A stretch of DNA of 54,003 bases from Nitrobium sp046350935 (lineage in GTDB: Bacteria; Nitrospirota; Thermodesulfovibrionia; Thermodesulfovibrionales; Dissulfurispiraceae), in NCBI GenBank assembly GCA_046350935.1, contig JAXLZK010000027.1, forward strand, positions 1 to 54,003, in the 5' to 3' direction. The notes under the pieces were generated by a model. That model saw only the letters and a list, made by a program, of their open reading frames with translations. It had not been told where the DNA came from and searched no databases. Shown in pieces: positions 33,243-42,114 of this stretch (its first letter is position 1; every line of letters starts with the position of its first letter). The translations under genes were made by a program, and so were the position numbers.

Positions 33243-34376
33243 TTATGGCGTGTTATGCCGGTAAACGTTGAGTTTCTTGTCATAAAAGTCCCTGATATAC
33301 ATCGGTTCGGTTATGGGGACCTTCACTACTTCGTTGCCTTTTTCGTCATACCCATAGGCGAAGCTGTTGTCCACTTTAAACCCGTGCAATATCCTCTCCA
33401 TGCTCCCGAACAAAACCATCAACCCCTTCAGTGTCTGGTCGTCCCTGATATTCCTGTACGTCTGTATCGCAGCGCCGGCGCCCGGACCGAACATCTGCTC
33501 AAGGTATGCCACCGGCGCGTGCATCGGCGGGATATAGTAGATGTTTGTTTCGAGGCCGAACTGGGGATACAGCGGCAGAGCAAGCTTCCTCTCGTGAATC
33601 AGGTAATCGATAGGGTTGTCCTTCCTCGAGTTTTCCGGGGTGCTGACAAAGCCGTTCAGCCTGATCTTGCCGATGCAGTTGGTCGTGCATTGGGTCATCT
33701 CTCCCTGTTCGATCTTGGGATAGCACCCGATGCATTTCTCACTGACCCTCGTCTCGACATTGAAGAGAGACTTCTTGTACGGGCAGGAACGGACACATTC
33801 ACGGTATCCCCTGCATCTCGACTGGTCGATGAGAACGATACCGTCCTCCTCCCTCTTGTAAATAGCCTTCCTCGGGCAGGCGCCGAGACACGCAGGATAG
33901 GTGCAGTGACCGCAAGTCCTCGGGAGATAAAACATCCATGCCCTGTGAGGGATCTTAATCCAGTCACCTCTTTCTATGGTGGACGCAACCTCGTCCTCAC
34001 CTATGTTGGGATGTGCCCAGTCCTCGTCATCCGCAACATGCTGGACTATCTTCTCGTTCTTCTCCGCAGCCTCGAACAACGTCTTCCCGATGTATTTATT
34101 ACCGTCCCACTCCTGGAGCCCGAGTTTCGACAGTATTCCCATATCCCACCCCTGGGGATATCCGCCGTACGGTTTCGTCGCCACGTTGTTCCAGAACATG
34201 TATTCCTGCCCCTTCCCCGAAGTCCACGTCGTCTTGCAGGCAAGAGAGCAGGTCTGGCACGAGATGCATTTATTCAAATCGAATATAATCGACCATTGCT
34301 TCTTCGGCCTGCCCAGGGGATACACATAGGCGGCTTTTCTGCCTAGTTGCCAATTGTATACCTTTCTCATTTGCAT
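33243..34376 (-). CDS. beta subunit, NarH/NxrB-like four-cluster Fe-S protein
   Basis: A 377-residue electron-transfer subunit with four cysteine clusters. The first is CISCQTCSLAC (from residue 37), the next CGHCTYPACLGACP, then CRGYRECVRSCPYKKS and CIGCYPKIEQGEMTQCTTNC. In CRGYREC a Tyr stands where a regular cluster would have a Cys (NarH has Trp), which predicts one [3Fe-4S] centre. There is no signal peptide, so export must occur as a Tat co-passenger with the alpha subunit, as for other type II enzymes. It follows the alpha gene by 15 nt; GGAGAG precedes the ATG. Confidence 0.93.
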   Translation of the reverse strand: MQMRKVYNWQLGRKAAYVYPLGRPKKQWSIIFDLNKCISCQTCSLACKTTWTSGKGQEYMFWNNVATKPYGGYPQGWDMGILSKLGLQEWDGNKYIGKTLFEAAEKNEKIVQHVADDEDWAHPNIGEDEVASTIERGDWIKIPHRAWMFYLPRTCGHCTYPACLGACPRKAIYKREEDGIVLIDQSRCRGYRECVRSCPYKKSLFNVETRVSEKCIGCYPKIEQGEMTQCTTNCIGKIRLNGFVSTPENSRKDNPIDYLIHERKLALPLYPQFGLETNIYYIPPMHAPVAYLEQMFGPGAGAAIQTYRNIRDDQTLKGLMVLFGSMERILHGFKVDNSFAYGYDEKGNEVVKVPITEPMYIRDFYDKKLNVYRHNTP

Positions 34377-34391
34377 CGGATCATCTCTCCT

Positions 34392-37300
34392 TTATACCTT
34401 TTTAACCTTTATGTATTTGCCATCGATAAACGCCCTCATTCTGTCGTCTTCGTAGGTCGGCCTGAGATGCTTCGCTGTCGGCTCCCACGGCCCTTTCCCG
34501 TCAATCCCCCCGTTTTCCGCCTTGGTGATTTTCGCGAACCCTTCGCGGGGAGCACCGTTCGCGCAATGGATATCCGGGGCGAAACCCTTCCCGATCTTCT
34601 GCCCGAACCCGTCCTTCCGCACGAGGGAGTCCGTAAGGAGAGTGGGGCGCAGCCAGGCGCGGGTGCCGCTCTGGTGGCTGCCGTACCGGAACATCGCCTG
34701 GTAGTTCGTCTCCGGGTTCTTGGCAAGCCCGTCGGGACGGGTCTCGTGGCCCTTCACGCTGCCGAGGGTGGCGCCATAGCAGTTGTACCACATCCGGGTG
34801 ACTCCCCGGGGAGTGCCGTAGTAATAACGGGCGCGGACCATGAGCCGCGCGGTGCGGTACTCGGCGCTGCCGGGTTTCGCTCCGCGGTACGGCCTGTCGG
34901 TGGGGTCGGCGTCAATGTAAACATAGTCTCCGTCGTTGATCCCCAGCTCCTTGGCGTCGAGGGGGTTGATATCCACGTATGCTTCGGTGACAAACGGGGT
35001 CCGCTTGTCATGCCGGTACACGTCTCCGAAGGGACCGAACCAAATGGCGACCATGTCGGTGTCGGCCGGCGTGGTATGGGTCCCGTGGCGATACTTCGGG
35101 GTATGGAAGATGAATTTGAACCCCTTCGACATGAGGGGATGCTTTGTTTTCAGCACGTCATCCGGTCCATACTGGACATTTCTTACCTGGCGTGTTTCAC
35201 AGGAAAGATCCTTCGAGGAGAAGCCCCAGTCCTCAGGGCGCTTCGGCCGTATCGCGGGGTGGTGGCCCACGATGACGTTCGGCTCATGGAAGGTGGAATC
35301 GATGGGCTCCCGGTAGATAGGGATATTCTCCCCATGATCGAGGAACTCCCTTTCATGCCGGTAGAACTCCATCCTTCCGGACTTCGTGTACCACAGTTTG
35401 TCCTCATGTACCTGTTCCCAGCTCCCCATACGGGGATAGGTCCTGTTGTTCATGAGCGCGGGAACGCCTTGCTTCGCATTTGCCTCGAGCTCTCCAAAGT
35501 TGAATCCGGTCCCCGCCTGTGAGGCATCGAGAATTCTTTGCGCATACACGCTGACTTTATCCTCATGGACGAACTTCCAGTACTCGTCGAAGCGCTTGTC
35601 GCCGGTCAGTTTGCCGAGAGCATGGCCAATGCCGGCCAGGATCTCGATATCGGGCTTGGTATCGAAAATCCGCGGGAGCGGGGTACGGGGATGCACCTGC
35701 AGGAAAGAATTGGTGCAAGACCCGCTGAAGTCGGGCTGTTTGAACTCAGCAGCGTAATCGCAGCCCCAGACGATGTCGGCGTATTCGCAGGAGGCATTCC
35801 ACCAGTAATCGGCAACCGTGATCATCTCTATTTTCGGCAGGGTGTTGTTGACGACGTCATAGTGCCACTTGGCGTTGCCGAGAAGAGAATTGGAGTTCGC
35901 GAACATTAAAGCCTTTGTCGGGGTGTTGATGTGCGTCTTCCCGCTGAACAAATGCCCGCCGACCCTGAGGGGGCGGTCTCCGTAGTTATAGTAATGGGCG
36001 GACTCATACACCGAATAGTACTTCTTGTGGTGCACCTGCTCCTTCGGGTCCTGCTCGATGTGGAACGGGTCCTCCGCGATGTAGACGCCGACGCCGTTCA
36101 TCAGGGCCGTCTTATAATTGCCCGCATAGCTCCCCACGTTTCCGCCGGGATATCCGAGATTGCGGGTAAGGGCCGCTACGAAGAGCACCGCGCGGTCCTT
36201 CAGGTCGGCGTTGAAATACTGGTTCGAGCCCATGCCACAGGCGAACAGCGTCCCTTCCGGCCTCGCTGCGATGTCCCTTGCCAGGGAGATGATCGCCTCC
36301 TTCGGCGCCCAGCAGATCTTCGAGGCCTGCTCGGGCGAAAAGTTTTCGTTTATGTACTGCTTCATGAGGTCGAAGACCGGCCTCACTTTCAATGTCTGAC
36401 CTTTCACCGTAGTGACCGTGAACTCGCCCTCGATCACCGGATCGACGGTGAACTTCTTGCCGAAATCGTTTCTGCTCACCGCCGTCAGCTTTTTGGAGGC
36501 TGCGTCCATCACCACATAATCTCCCCACTCGGCAGCCATCTCCTCCGTTACTATCTGCTTTTCATGTTCTTTAATGTGGTTGATCAGGGGGTCATCTTTC
36601 TTGACAACGACGGTGTCTTTCGTAGGCACCGCCTTCCGGTAATTCGGGATCACCTCTTCAGGCCGCAGCATTTCAAGGGTGTCCATGCGCACCAGGAAGG
36701 GCATATCCGAATATTTCTTCATGTGCTGCACATCATACAGTTTCTCATTGATGAGAACATGGGCGATCCCAAGCATGAACGCCGGATCGGTACCCGGCCT
36801 GATAACGATAATTTCATCGGAACGGCAACCGGTGGCCGGGTACTCGACGGAAACGGCAACCACTTTCGTCCCTTTCAGTCTCGCCTCGGTGAGCCAGTGG
36901 GAATCAGGCATTTTCGTAGTGATCCAGTTCATTCCCAGGAGGATGATCATCTTTGCATGCTCCACCGAGTTCAGATCGAACTCGTTGGTCTGCATTCCCA
37001 ATACCATGGGATGTCCCGGAGGAAGGTCCGTATGCCAGGTATAGCTGTCCAGACCCCTGCCGCCGAGCGCCTTGTCGGGGCCGACGCCGCGGACTTTCGC
37101 ATCGAGGAGCGCAAGCATGTTGCTCAGCCGGTAATAACCGTATACTCTGGTAAATCCGAGAACGGTCATGCCGCCCCTTAATTTGATCGCCTGCGTACCC
37201 GCCTGCTTCATCGCCTCGATCATGGCGGGATCATATCCCTGTTTTGCAAGGAGTCCGGCTCCTGCAGCCCCGGAATAGGTCCGCGCGATATTGTTCAGCG

Positions 37301-37916
37301 CCTTTGCAGAGAGGTCGAAGGCCTCATCCCACGGCAGCTTTACCCATTTATCCTGACCGCGCTTTTCGAAATACTCCTTTGGGGGCTTCCCTGTCCCCGG
37401 GTCTCTCGGCATCCCCGCATCGACCCACTTCTTGAAGCCTACGCGCACCATAGCGCCTTTTACGCGCCTGTCGCCATAGAGGCGGCGGACGAGGCCCAGG
37501 CCCTTCTGGCACGCCCGCGGGTCCCAGCGGTGCGAGGCAGTATTTCCGTACAGGTCCTTTGCCTCGCCGTACCGGTAGGAAGGGCTTATCCGCGTGACAA
37601 CGCCGTTCTTCATATGTGCCTTCAAAAGACAGTTGTGCGTATCGTTGGGAGAACAGAGGAAGTGGAAGTGGCTGTCCTCCTTGTAGATATTCCGGTATAC
37701 CTTTTCCCAGTCCCTGTTCGGATAGGCATCCAGGGCTCCTTCGGATTTCGGCTTGAGAAAATTGAACAGTTTCGAGTCACACCCTGCAACGATCATCCCT
37801 GCTCCGGCTCCGGCAGCAAGGGTCAGGAAAGACCGTCTCGACAACAATCTCTGCCTCTCCTGCATTTCCGCTTCCTGTGTATCCTTTGTATCCTTCTCCA
37901 TCTTATCTTTCTCCAT
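34392..37916 (-). CDS. NarG/NxrA-like molybdopterin catalytic subunit (type II DMSO reductase family)
   Basis: Catalytic Mo-bis-MGD subunit, 1174 residues. A Tat signal SRRSFLTL (R27, R28) is followed by hydrophobic residues and a lipobox VAGC (C46). The FS0 cluster region has His83/His85, C88 and C96 (CSPNDTHNC) and C136. Asp297 in WHTDLPPGHP aligns with the Mo-coordinating Asp of E. coli NarG (in CDLPPASP). KMPDSHWLTEARLKGTKV and IRPGTDPAFMLGIAHVL match the cofactor-binding core. CSPNDTH, DLYGN and the overall order look more like periplasmic Nxr-type enzymes than cytoplasmic NarG. Candidate reactions include nitrite oxidation, nitrate reduction or reduction of another oxyanion (chlorate, selenate). 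Sequence alone does not decide. GGGAGCAGCTA precedes the ATG. Confidence 0.9.
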   Translation of the reverse strand: MEKDKMEKDTKDTQEAEMQERQRLLSRRSFLTLAAGAGAGMIVAGCDSKLFNFLKPKSEGALDAYPNRDWEKVYRNIYKEDSHFHFLCSPNDTHNCLLKAHMKNGVVTRISPSYRYGEAKDLYGNTASHRWDPRACQKGLGLVRRLYGDRRVKGAMVRVGFKKWVDAGMPRDPGTGKPPKEYFEKRGQDKWVKLPWDEAFDLSAKALNNIARTYSGAAGAGLLAKQGYDPAMIEAMKQAGTQAIKLRGGMTVLGFTRVYGYYRLSNMLALLDAKVRGVGPDKALGGRGLDSYTWHTDLPPGHPMVLGMQTNEFDLNSVEHAKMIILLGMNWITTKMPDSHWLTEARLKGTKVVAVSVEYPATGCRSDEIIVIRPGTDPAFMLGIAHVLINEKLYDVQHMKKYSDMPFLVRMDTLEMLRPEEVIPNYRKAVPTKDTVVVKKDDPLINHIKEHEKQIVTEEMAAEWGDYVVMDAASKKLTAVSRNDFGKKFTVDPVIEGEFTVTTVKGQTLKVRPVFDLMKQYINENFSPEQASKICWAPKEAIISLARDIAARPEGTLFACGMGSNQYFNADLKDRAVLFVAALTRNLGYPGGNVGSYAGNYKTALMNGVGVYIAEDPFHIEQDPKEQVHHKKYYSVYESAHYYNYGDRPLRVGGHLFSGKTHINTPTKALMFANSNSLLGNAKWHYDVVNNTLPKIEMITVADYWWNASCEYADIVWGCDYAAEFKQPDFSGSCTNSFLQVHPRTPLPRIFDTKPDIEILAGIGHALGKLTGDKRFDEYWKFVHEDKVSVYAQRILDASQAGTGFNFGELEANAKQGVPALMNNRTYPRMGSWEQVHEDKLWYTKSGRMEFYRHEREFLDHGENIPIYREPIDSTFHEPNVIVGHHPAIRPKRPEDWGFSSKDLSCETRQVRNVQYGPDDVLKTKHPLMSKGFKFIFHTPKYRHGTHTTPADTDMVAIWFGPFGDVYRHDKRTPFVTEAYVDINPLDAKELGINDGDYVYIDADPTDRPYRGAKPGSAEYRTARLMVRARYYYGTPRGVTRMWYNCYGATLGSVKGHETRPDGLAKNPETNYQAMFRYGSHQSGTRAWLRPTLLTDSLVRKDGFGQKIGKGFAPDIHCANGAPREGFAKITKAENGGIDGKGPWEPTAKHLRPTYEDDRMRAFIDGKYIKVKKV

Positions 37917-37963
37917 TAGCTGCTCCCCTTCTCTTGATTGAAGTGCAATGATGATATCTCAAT

Positions 37964-39520
37964 TTAGTGCACCGGCCATTGGCTCTTGGACCAGTAGAAG
38001 GCCCAGTTCGGGCCTCTCAGCTCGGTGCCGACATAGGTGAAAATAACAAAGCTGACCAGGAACAGGGTGAACAGGGCTATCGCCCCCATTCTCGTCGAGC
38101 CGGTTTTCTTGATAACAAGATACGACCAGACGATCATGAAAAGTACCCAGAGGTTGCCCGGGTTGATCAAAGTAATCAGCAGCTGCGGCACATTGGGCCA
38201 CCAGGTCCTGAACCAGCCGAAGTTGATGACGAACGCGAGCATGGCGACAAGCACTATTGCCCCGACATACAAGGCCTGTAGGGCCACTCCCTTGCCTTGC
38301 TTCCCTGCAAACCATACGCCGACATGCTCCGTTTCCCTGTCGAGGTACGGGATCAGTGCGAGACCCAGAAGGGCAATACCGGGGAGCCCCACGCCCCCCA
38401 TGAAAGCGGAGTACGAAAGGAGCTCCTGGAGCCCCAGGAAGTACCAGGGGGCTTTCGCGGGGTTCTCGGGAATAAGGGGGTTGGCAAGCTCCTTGAGAGG
38501 TGCATCTATGTAGAAGGAGTAGACAAATACTCCCGCCATACACAGGAAGAGAACAGCCAGTTCCGCGATCAGAAGGTTCGGCCAGCTGAGTACGCTATTC
38601 TCCACATCCCTGTCGACAGCCGGCGTTTTCCCCTGAGCAAGCTCCATCAGGCCGTATGTCTTGTTATGGGTGAAAATTCCGCCCTTCTTTTCCGGAAGCG
38701 ACAACATCTCCCTGTCGCTCTCCTTTACCTCGAAGGTATCAGGTTTTGTCATGCCGCCGTCTTTTCTGATCCTCCAGAAATGTATGCCCAGAAAAATAAA
38801 CATTAAAATCGGGAAAAGCATGATGTGGAGGAGGTATACCCTCGTAAGGGACTCCTTCCCCGCTGTCAGTCCGCCGAGGAAGAGTTCCTTCGAAAACCCT
38901 CCGATATCGAAATACTTGGTGATGCCGAGAGAGTCGGTGATCTCTTTGGGCGACTGGATGATGTTTGCGACAATAACCAATGCCCAATAGGAAAGCTGGT
39001 CCCAGGGAAGCATGTAGCCCGAGAGGTTGATCCCGAAGGTGACGACGAGAAGAGCAATCCCTATGAGCCAGTTGAATTCCCTGCCTTTTTTGTAAGAACC
39101 CGTATAAAATACTCTCGCCATATGCAGCAGGACGAAGATGATCATCCCCTCACCGGCCCATTTATGGATATTCCTGGTCAGGTTTCCGGAGGTGACCACA
39201 TACTTTATATCTTTCACCGTATTGTACGCGTTCTCGATGGAAGGGTTGTAATAGATCATGATCACGATGCCCGAGACTATGGTGATAAAAAGCAGGAAGA
39301 CCGACATGAGCCCGAGACCGAACGTGTAGGTGGGCCGCAAGGTGTTGACATGCGTCTTGACTCCCTGCACATGAAGAAAGAAGTTGTTGAACATCGCGGC
39401 GGCCCGGGACTTATCGGACGTGGGCTTGCCGCCGCGCAGGAAAGATCCTATAAAGGAATCCTTAAGGGACTTCAGATTTTCTTTGAACTTGTCGGTTCCC
39501 GACTTACTTACATTGTCCAT
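37964..39520 (-). CDS. cytochrome b of a Rieske/cytochrome b complex
   Basis: A 518-residue fused N- plus C-domain cytochrome b with about nine membrane helices. The four heme-b His are visible as two pairs: RNIHKWAG with LLHMARV (14 residues apart) and VYLLHIML with LGIHFWR. The Q-site motif is APWYFLGLQELL instead of the PEWY of mitochondrial-type enzymes. Such a form is seen in several menaquinone-using relatives (family knowledge, not verified here). The ATG at 39520 (after GGTGAGG) is preferred over one 27 nt upstream that overlaps the Rieske stop and lacks a site. It lies between the Rieske and the Mo-subunit genes. Confidence 0.92.
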   Translation of the reverse strand: MDNVSKSGTDKFKENLKSLKDSFIGSFLRGGKPTSDKSRAAAMFNNFFLHVQGVKTHVNTLRPTYTFGLGLMSVFLLFITIVSGIVIMIYYNPSIENAYNTVKDIKYVVTSGNLTRNIHKWAGEGMIIFVLLHMARVFYTGSYKKGREFNWLIGIALLVVTFGINLSGYMLPWDQLSYWALVIVANIIQSPKEITDSLGITKYFDIGGFSKELFLGGLTAGKESLTRVYLLHIMLFPILMFIFLGIHFWRIRKDGGMTKPDTFEVKESDREMLSLPEKKGGIFTHNKTYGLMELAQGKTPAVDRDVENSVLSWPNLLIAELAVLFLCMAGVFVYSFYIDAPLKELANPLIPENPAKAPWYFLGLQELLSYSAFMGGVGLPGIALLGLALIPYLDRETEHVGVWFAGKQGKGVALQALYVGAIVLVAMLAFVINFGWFRTWWPNVPQLLITLINPGNLWVLFMIVWSYLVIKKTGSTRMGAIALFTLFLVSFVIFTYVGTELRGPNWAFYWSKSQWPVH

Positions 39521-39539
39521 TGTATCAACCTCACCGGAA

Positions 39540-40016
39540 TCAAACATTGATTTTGAACTTCGTCCCCACCGGGACGTCCCGCATGGTATCGACTACGAGG
39601 CTGCCGTCCACATCCTGGCTTATCTCGAGCCATGCAAGATTTCTCGGCGCGGGGCCCCCGATGACCTTGCCGTTCTCGTTATACTTCGAACCGTGACAGG
39701 GACACTGGAAGCCTGTCTCGGTGATCGCCACTATGCACCCGAGATGCGTACAGATGCTCGAAATGGCGTGCAGGCCGTCATCGTTTGCAAAGATGAAAAC
39801 TCCCCTGTCGTCCAGCTTTTTCACGGTGCCCACCGGAAAGCTGTCGGGCTTCCCGATCTTGAAGCGCGTCGCTTCTTCGTACCGCACATTCGCTTTCGAC
39901 ATCCTGAAAATCCCGGCCAGCAGGGTAAATGAGGAGATGACCGCTGCGCCCATGGACGCCAACCCGAGGAAATCACGCCTCGATACTTCCGATTTGCCTT
40001 TAGTCTCGCTGCTCAC
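39540..40016 (-). CDS. Rieske [2Fe-2S] protein
   Basis: A 158-residue Rieske subunit with a Tat-type N-terminal anchor (VSRRDFLGLASMG and the hydrophobic segment after it) and the cluster motifs CTHLGC and CPCHGSKY, followed by GGPAPRNL. It takes electrons from quinol at the cytochrome b site. The start is a GTG at 40016 preceded by AGGAGGTATTGTTAC and overlapping the end of the FAD-oxidoreductase gene by 17 nt; the frame upstream lacks any resemblance to the family. Confidence 0.93.
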   Translation of the reverse strand: MSSETKGKSEVSRRDFLGLASMGAAVISSFTLLAGIFRMSKANVRYEEATRFKIGKPDSFPVGTVKKLDDRGVFIFANDDGLHAISSICTHLGCIVAITETGFQCPCHGSKYNENGKVIGGPAPRNLAWLEISQDVDGSLVVDTMRDVPVGTKFKINV

Positions 40017-41823
40017 GTAACAATACCTCCTTAAACAAGAGCCTTTCCATAGTGATTGCGTCGACAGGACACCGCTTTGCACAGAGGCCGCATCTGATGC
40101 ACCTGTCCTCGTCTTTTATGATCGCGGAGCCGGTGCCGAGAGGGTCCCTTCCATACCTGTTCCGGTAGAGGGAGGCGAGGATGTCGTCTCCCTTGATATT
40201 TTCGAGACTGACAAGCCGGAGGCAATATTCAGGGCAGACATCGGCGCACCCGCCGCAGAGGATGCACTTTTCGCCGTCGAAAATGGTGTTCACCGCGCAG
40301 TTCAGGCATCTTCCGCCCTGCTCCTGCGCCATTGTCTGATCGAAGCCTTTCTCCACCACCTCGAAGACGTTCTGCACCCTCTCCTTCACCGGTGCAGCCG
40401 GCACCTCCTGCCTTGCGATCTTTTCATAGTCCTTCCCGAGCGGCACAACATTGTCCGGAAGCTCCCGGTGCGCCTCCGTCGCCTGCAGGCGCAGGGTCGT
40501 TCCGCTTATGTATTCATGGATCTTCAGCGCCGCCTTTTTCCCGCTCGCCACCGCATCGATCACCAGCTTCGGACCATAGGCAAGGTCGCCCGCCACAAAA
40601 AGCCCCGGGACCGAGGTGGACGTAGTATCGTGCTGCACGCAGATCATGCCCCGGTCGGTCAGCTCGATCTCCAGGCCGCACTTGTCGATGCAGGACAGAT
40701 CGAAGGCCTGTCCCACTGCAAAGAAGACCGTATCTGCGGGAAGGGTCATCGTATCGTCCTCATCGTACCGGGGATTGAACTTCCCCTCGCTGTCGAAGAT
40801 CGAGACGACCTTCTTGAAGGTCATGGACTTCACCACTCCCCGCCCGTCTGCATTGATCTTCAGGGGGCCGTAGCTGTTGAACCGTTCGATGCCCTCTTCC
40901 TCTCCCTCCTCGATCTCCACCACGTCCGCGAGCATCTGGCTGAAGTCTTCCAGGCAGACCAGTGCGACCGACTCCACTCCTTTTTGCCGGAGGGAAGTCC
41001 TCGCAACGTCGTAGGCGACATTGCCGCCTCCGATCACGACGACCTTGGGGCCTATTCTTACCTCTTTGTCGGTAAAGACATCCCGCAGGAAGTCGACCCC
41101 GCCGAGGACCCCCTTGCTGTCGTCCCCCTCGATGGGAAGCATCCTCGACTTCTTCGCACCCACCGCCATGAGCACCGCAGCGGAGCCGTCGTACAGATCC
41201 TTCAGCGAGATGTCTTTTCCCACCTGGACGCCGAGCCTCACGTCAACTCCCAAAGCCTTTATGGCATCGATCTCCGCCTGCAGGATCTCTCTCGGGAGCC
41301 GGTACGGGGGAATTCCGACAGCCAGCATGCCGCCCGCCACTTTCTCCATTTCGTACACGACGACCTTATACCCCATCAGGGCAAGCTCATGGGCGCATGC
41401 GAGACCTGCCGGTCCGGATCCGACGATGGAAATGCGCTTTGCGGTGTTTTGTGCGATGCCGGCTATCCCCATACCCACGTCCTTGTATTTCTGCAGGAAG
41501 GTACGGGCGAAGCTCTTCTTGTCGCCGTATATTTCCACGCCGTACTTTTCCGTGACGAACCGTTTCAGTGCCCTGATGGAAACGGCGGCATCGATGGACC
41601 TCCGCCGGCACGCCATCTCGCACGGGGCCCCGCATATCCTGCCGCATATGGAGGCAAGGGGGTTCGGAGTGCGCGCAATCCAGTACGCCTTCTCGTAATC
41701 GCCCTCTGCGATCGCCCGCACATAGCCCCGCGAATCCGTGTGGACCGGACACCCTGTCTGACATTTGATGTTCTGTTTCCAGTATTGCAAATCGGGAATC
41801 ACTACTTGAAAGCTTCTTGCCAT
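40000..41823 (-). CDS. GltD-like FAD/NAD(P)-binding oxidoreductase with C-terminal ferredoxin domain
   Basis: A 607-residue cytoplasmic flavoprotein related to the glutamate synthase small subunit, but here first gene of a respiratory operon. An N-terminal Fe-S domain has CQTGCPVHTD, then CGRICGAPCEMAC. The FAD-binding motif is VGSGPAGLACAHEL and the nucleotide-binding motif VIGGGNVAYDVA. The C-terminus adds two 4Fe-4S motifs, CILCGGCADVCPEYC and CIRCGLCAKRCP. Rieske/cytochrome b clusters with a similar subunit are known from anammox bacteria and relatives, where it is proposed to connect NAD(P)H to the quinone pool. The ATG follows AAGGAGTCTAAA. A sigma-54 promoter lies about 110 nt upstream. 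Confidence 0.9.
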   Translation of the reverse strand: MARSFQVVIPDLQYWKQNIKCQTGCPVHTDSRGYVRAIAEGDYEKAYWIARTPNPLASICGRICGAPCEMACRRRSIDAAVSIRALKRFVTEKYGVEIYGDKKSFARTFLQKYKDVGMGIAGIAQNTAKRISIVGSGPAGLACAHELALMGYKVVVYEMEKVAGGMLAVGIPPYRLPREILQAEIDAIKALGVDVRLGVQVGKDISLKDLYDGSAAVLMAVGAKKSRMLPIEGDDSKGVLGGVDFLRDVFTDKEVRIGPKVVVIGGGNVAYDVARTSLRQKGVESVALVCLEDFSQMLADVVEIEEGEEEGIERFNSYGPLKINADGRGVVKSMTFKKVVSIFDSEGKFNPRYDEDDTMTLPADTVFFAVGQAFDLSCIDKCGLEIELTDRGMICVQHDTTSTSVPGLFVAGDLAYGPKLVIDAVASGKKAALKIHEYISGTTLRLQATEAHRELPDNVVPLGKDYEKIARQEVPAAPVKERVQNVFEVVEKGFDQTMAQEQGGRCLNCAVNTIFDGEKCILCGGCADVCPEYCLRLVSLENIKGDDILASLYRNRYGRDPLGTGSAIIKDEDRCIRCGLCAKRCPVDAITMERLLFKEVLLREQRD

Positions 41824-41931
41824 TTTAGACTCCTTGCTCGATCATTCCGCCCGTTTCGGTTCAGGCCCTCTCCCGGAGCTCCCGCACCGATCTCCCGGGG
41901 AATCTGGGTGAGCATGACAACCTCATAATTA

Positions 41932-41947
41932 AGCAAATATTATGCCA
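41932..41947 (-). promoter_or_regulatory. sigma-54 (RpoN) promoter of the respiratory operon
   Basis: TGGCATAATATTTGCT on the minus strand agrees with the -24/-12 consensus TGGCAC-R-N4-TTGCW in nearly every position, with GG (41946-41945) and GC (41934-41933) exactly 10 nt apart. The transcript would start near 41921, about 98 nt before the first gene. The gene just upstream encodes an NtrC-family sigma-54 activator. Confidence 0.82.
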
Positions 41948-41990
41948 AAATAGGGAAACGGGAAAGTGTTGTTCTGTCTCTGCCCACTCA

Positions 41991-42004
41991 TGAAATTGAT
42001 TTCA
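41991..42004. promoter_or_regulatory. inverted repeat TGAAAT-TG-ATTTCA in the sigma-54 promoter region
   Basis: A 6-bp inverted repeat with a 2-nt centre, about 70-80 bp upstream of the expected start site, between the promoter and the first GAGACA palindrome. It differs from those sites, so it may bind another factor. Confidence 0.3.
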
Positions 42005-42012
42005 CCCTATTT

Positions 42013-42028
42013 GAGACAATTATGTCCC
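42013..42028. promoter_or_regulatory. upstream activator site 1 (GAGACA-ATTA-TGTCCC)
   Basis: A 16-bp near-perfect palindrome centred about 100 bp upstream of the expected transcription start, a typical distance for enhancer sites of sigma-54 activators. It repeats at 42115-42130 with the same 6-4-6 architecture. A TGTCTC half-site also occurs at 41975-41980. Confidence 0.6.
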
Positions 42029-42114
42029 ATCTCTGCCGACCTCCTACTTACTCCTCCCCCAGACCTCTTTTTTTTCAGCAATTAAACCTATAGGGGCGTA
42101 AATGCCGCACAAAA

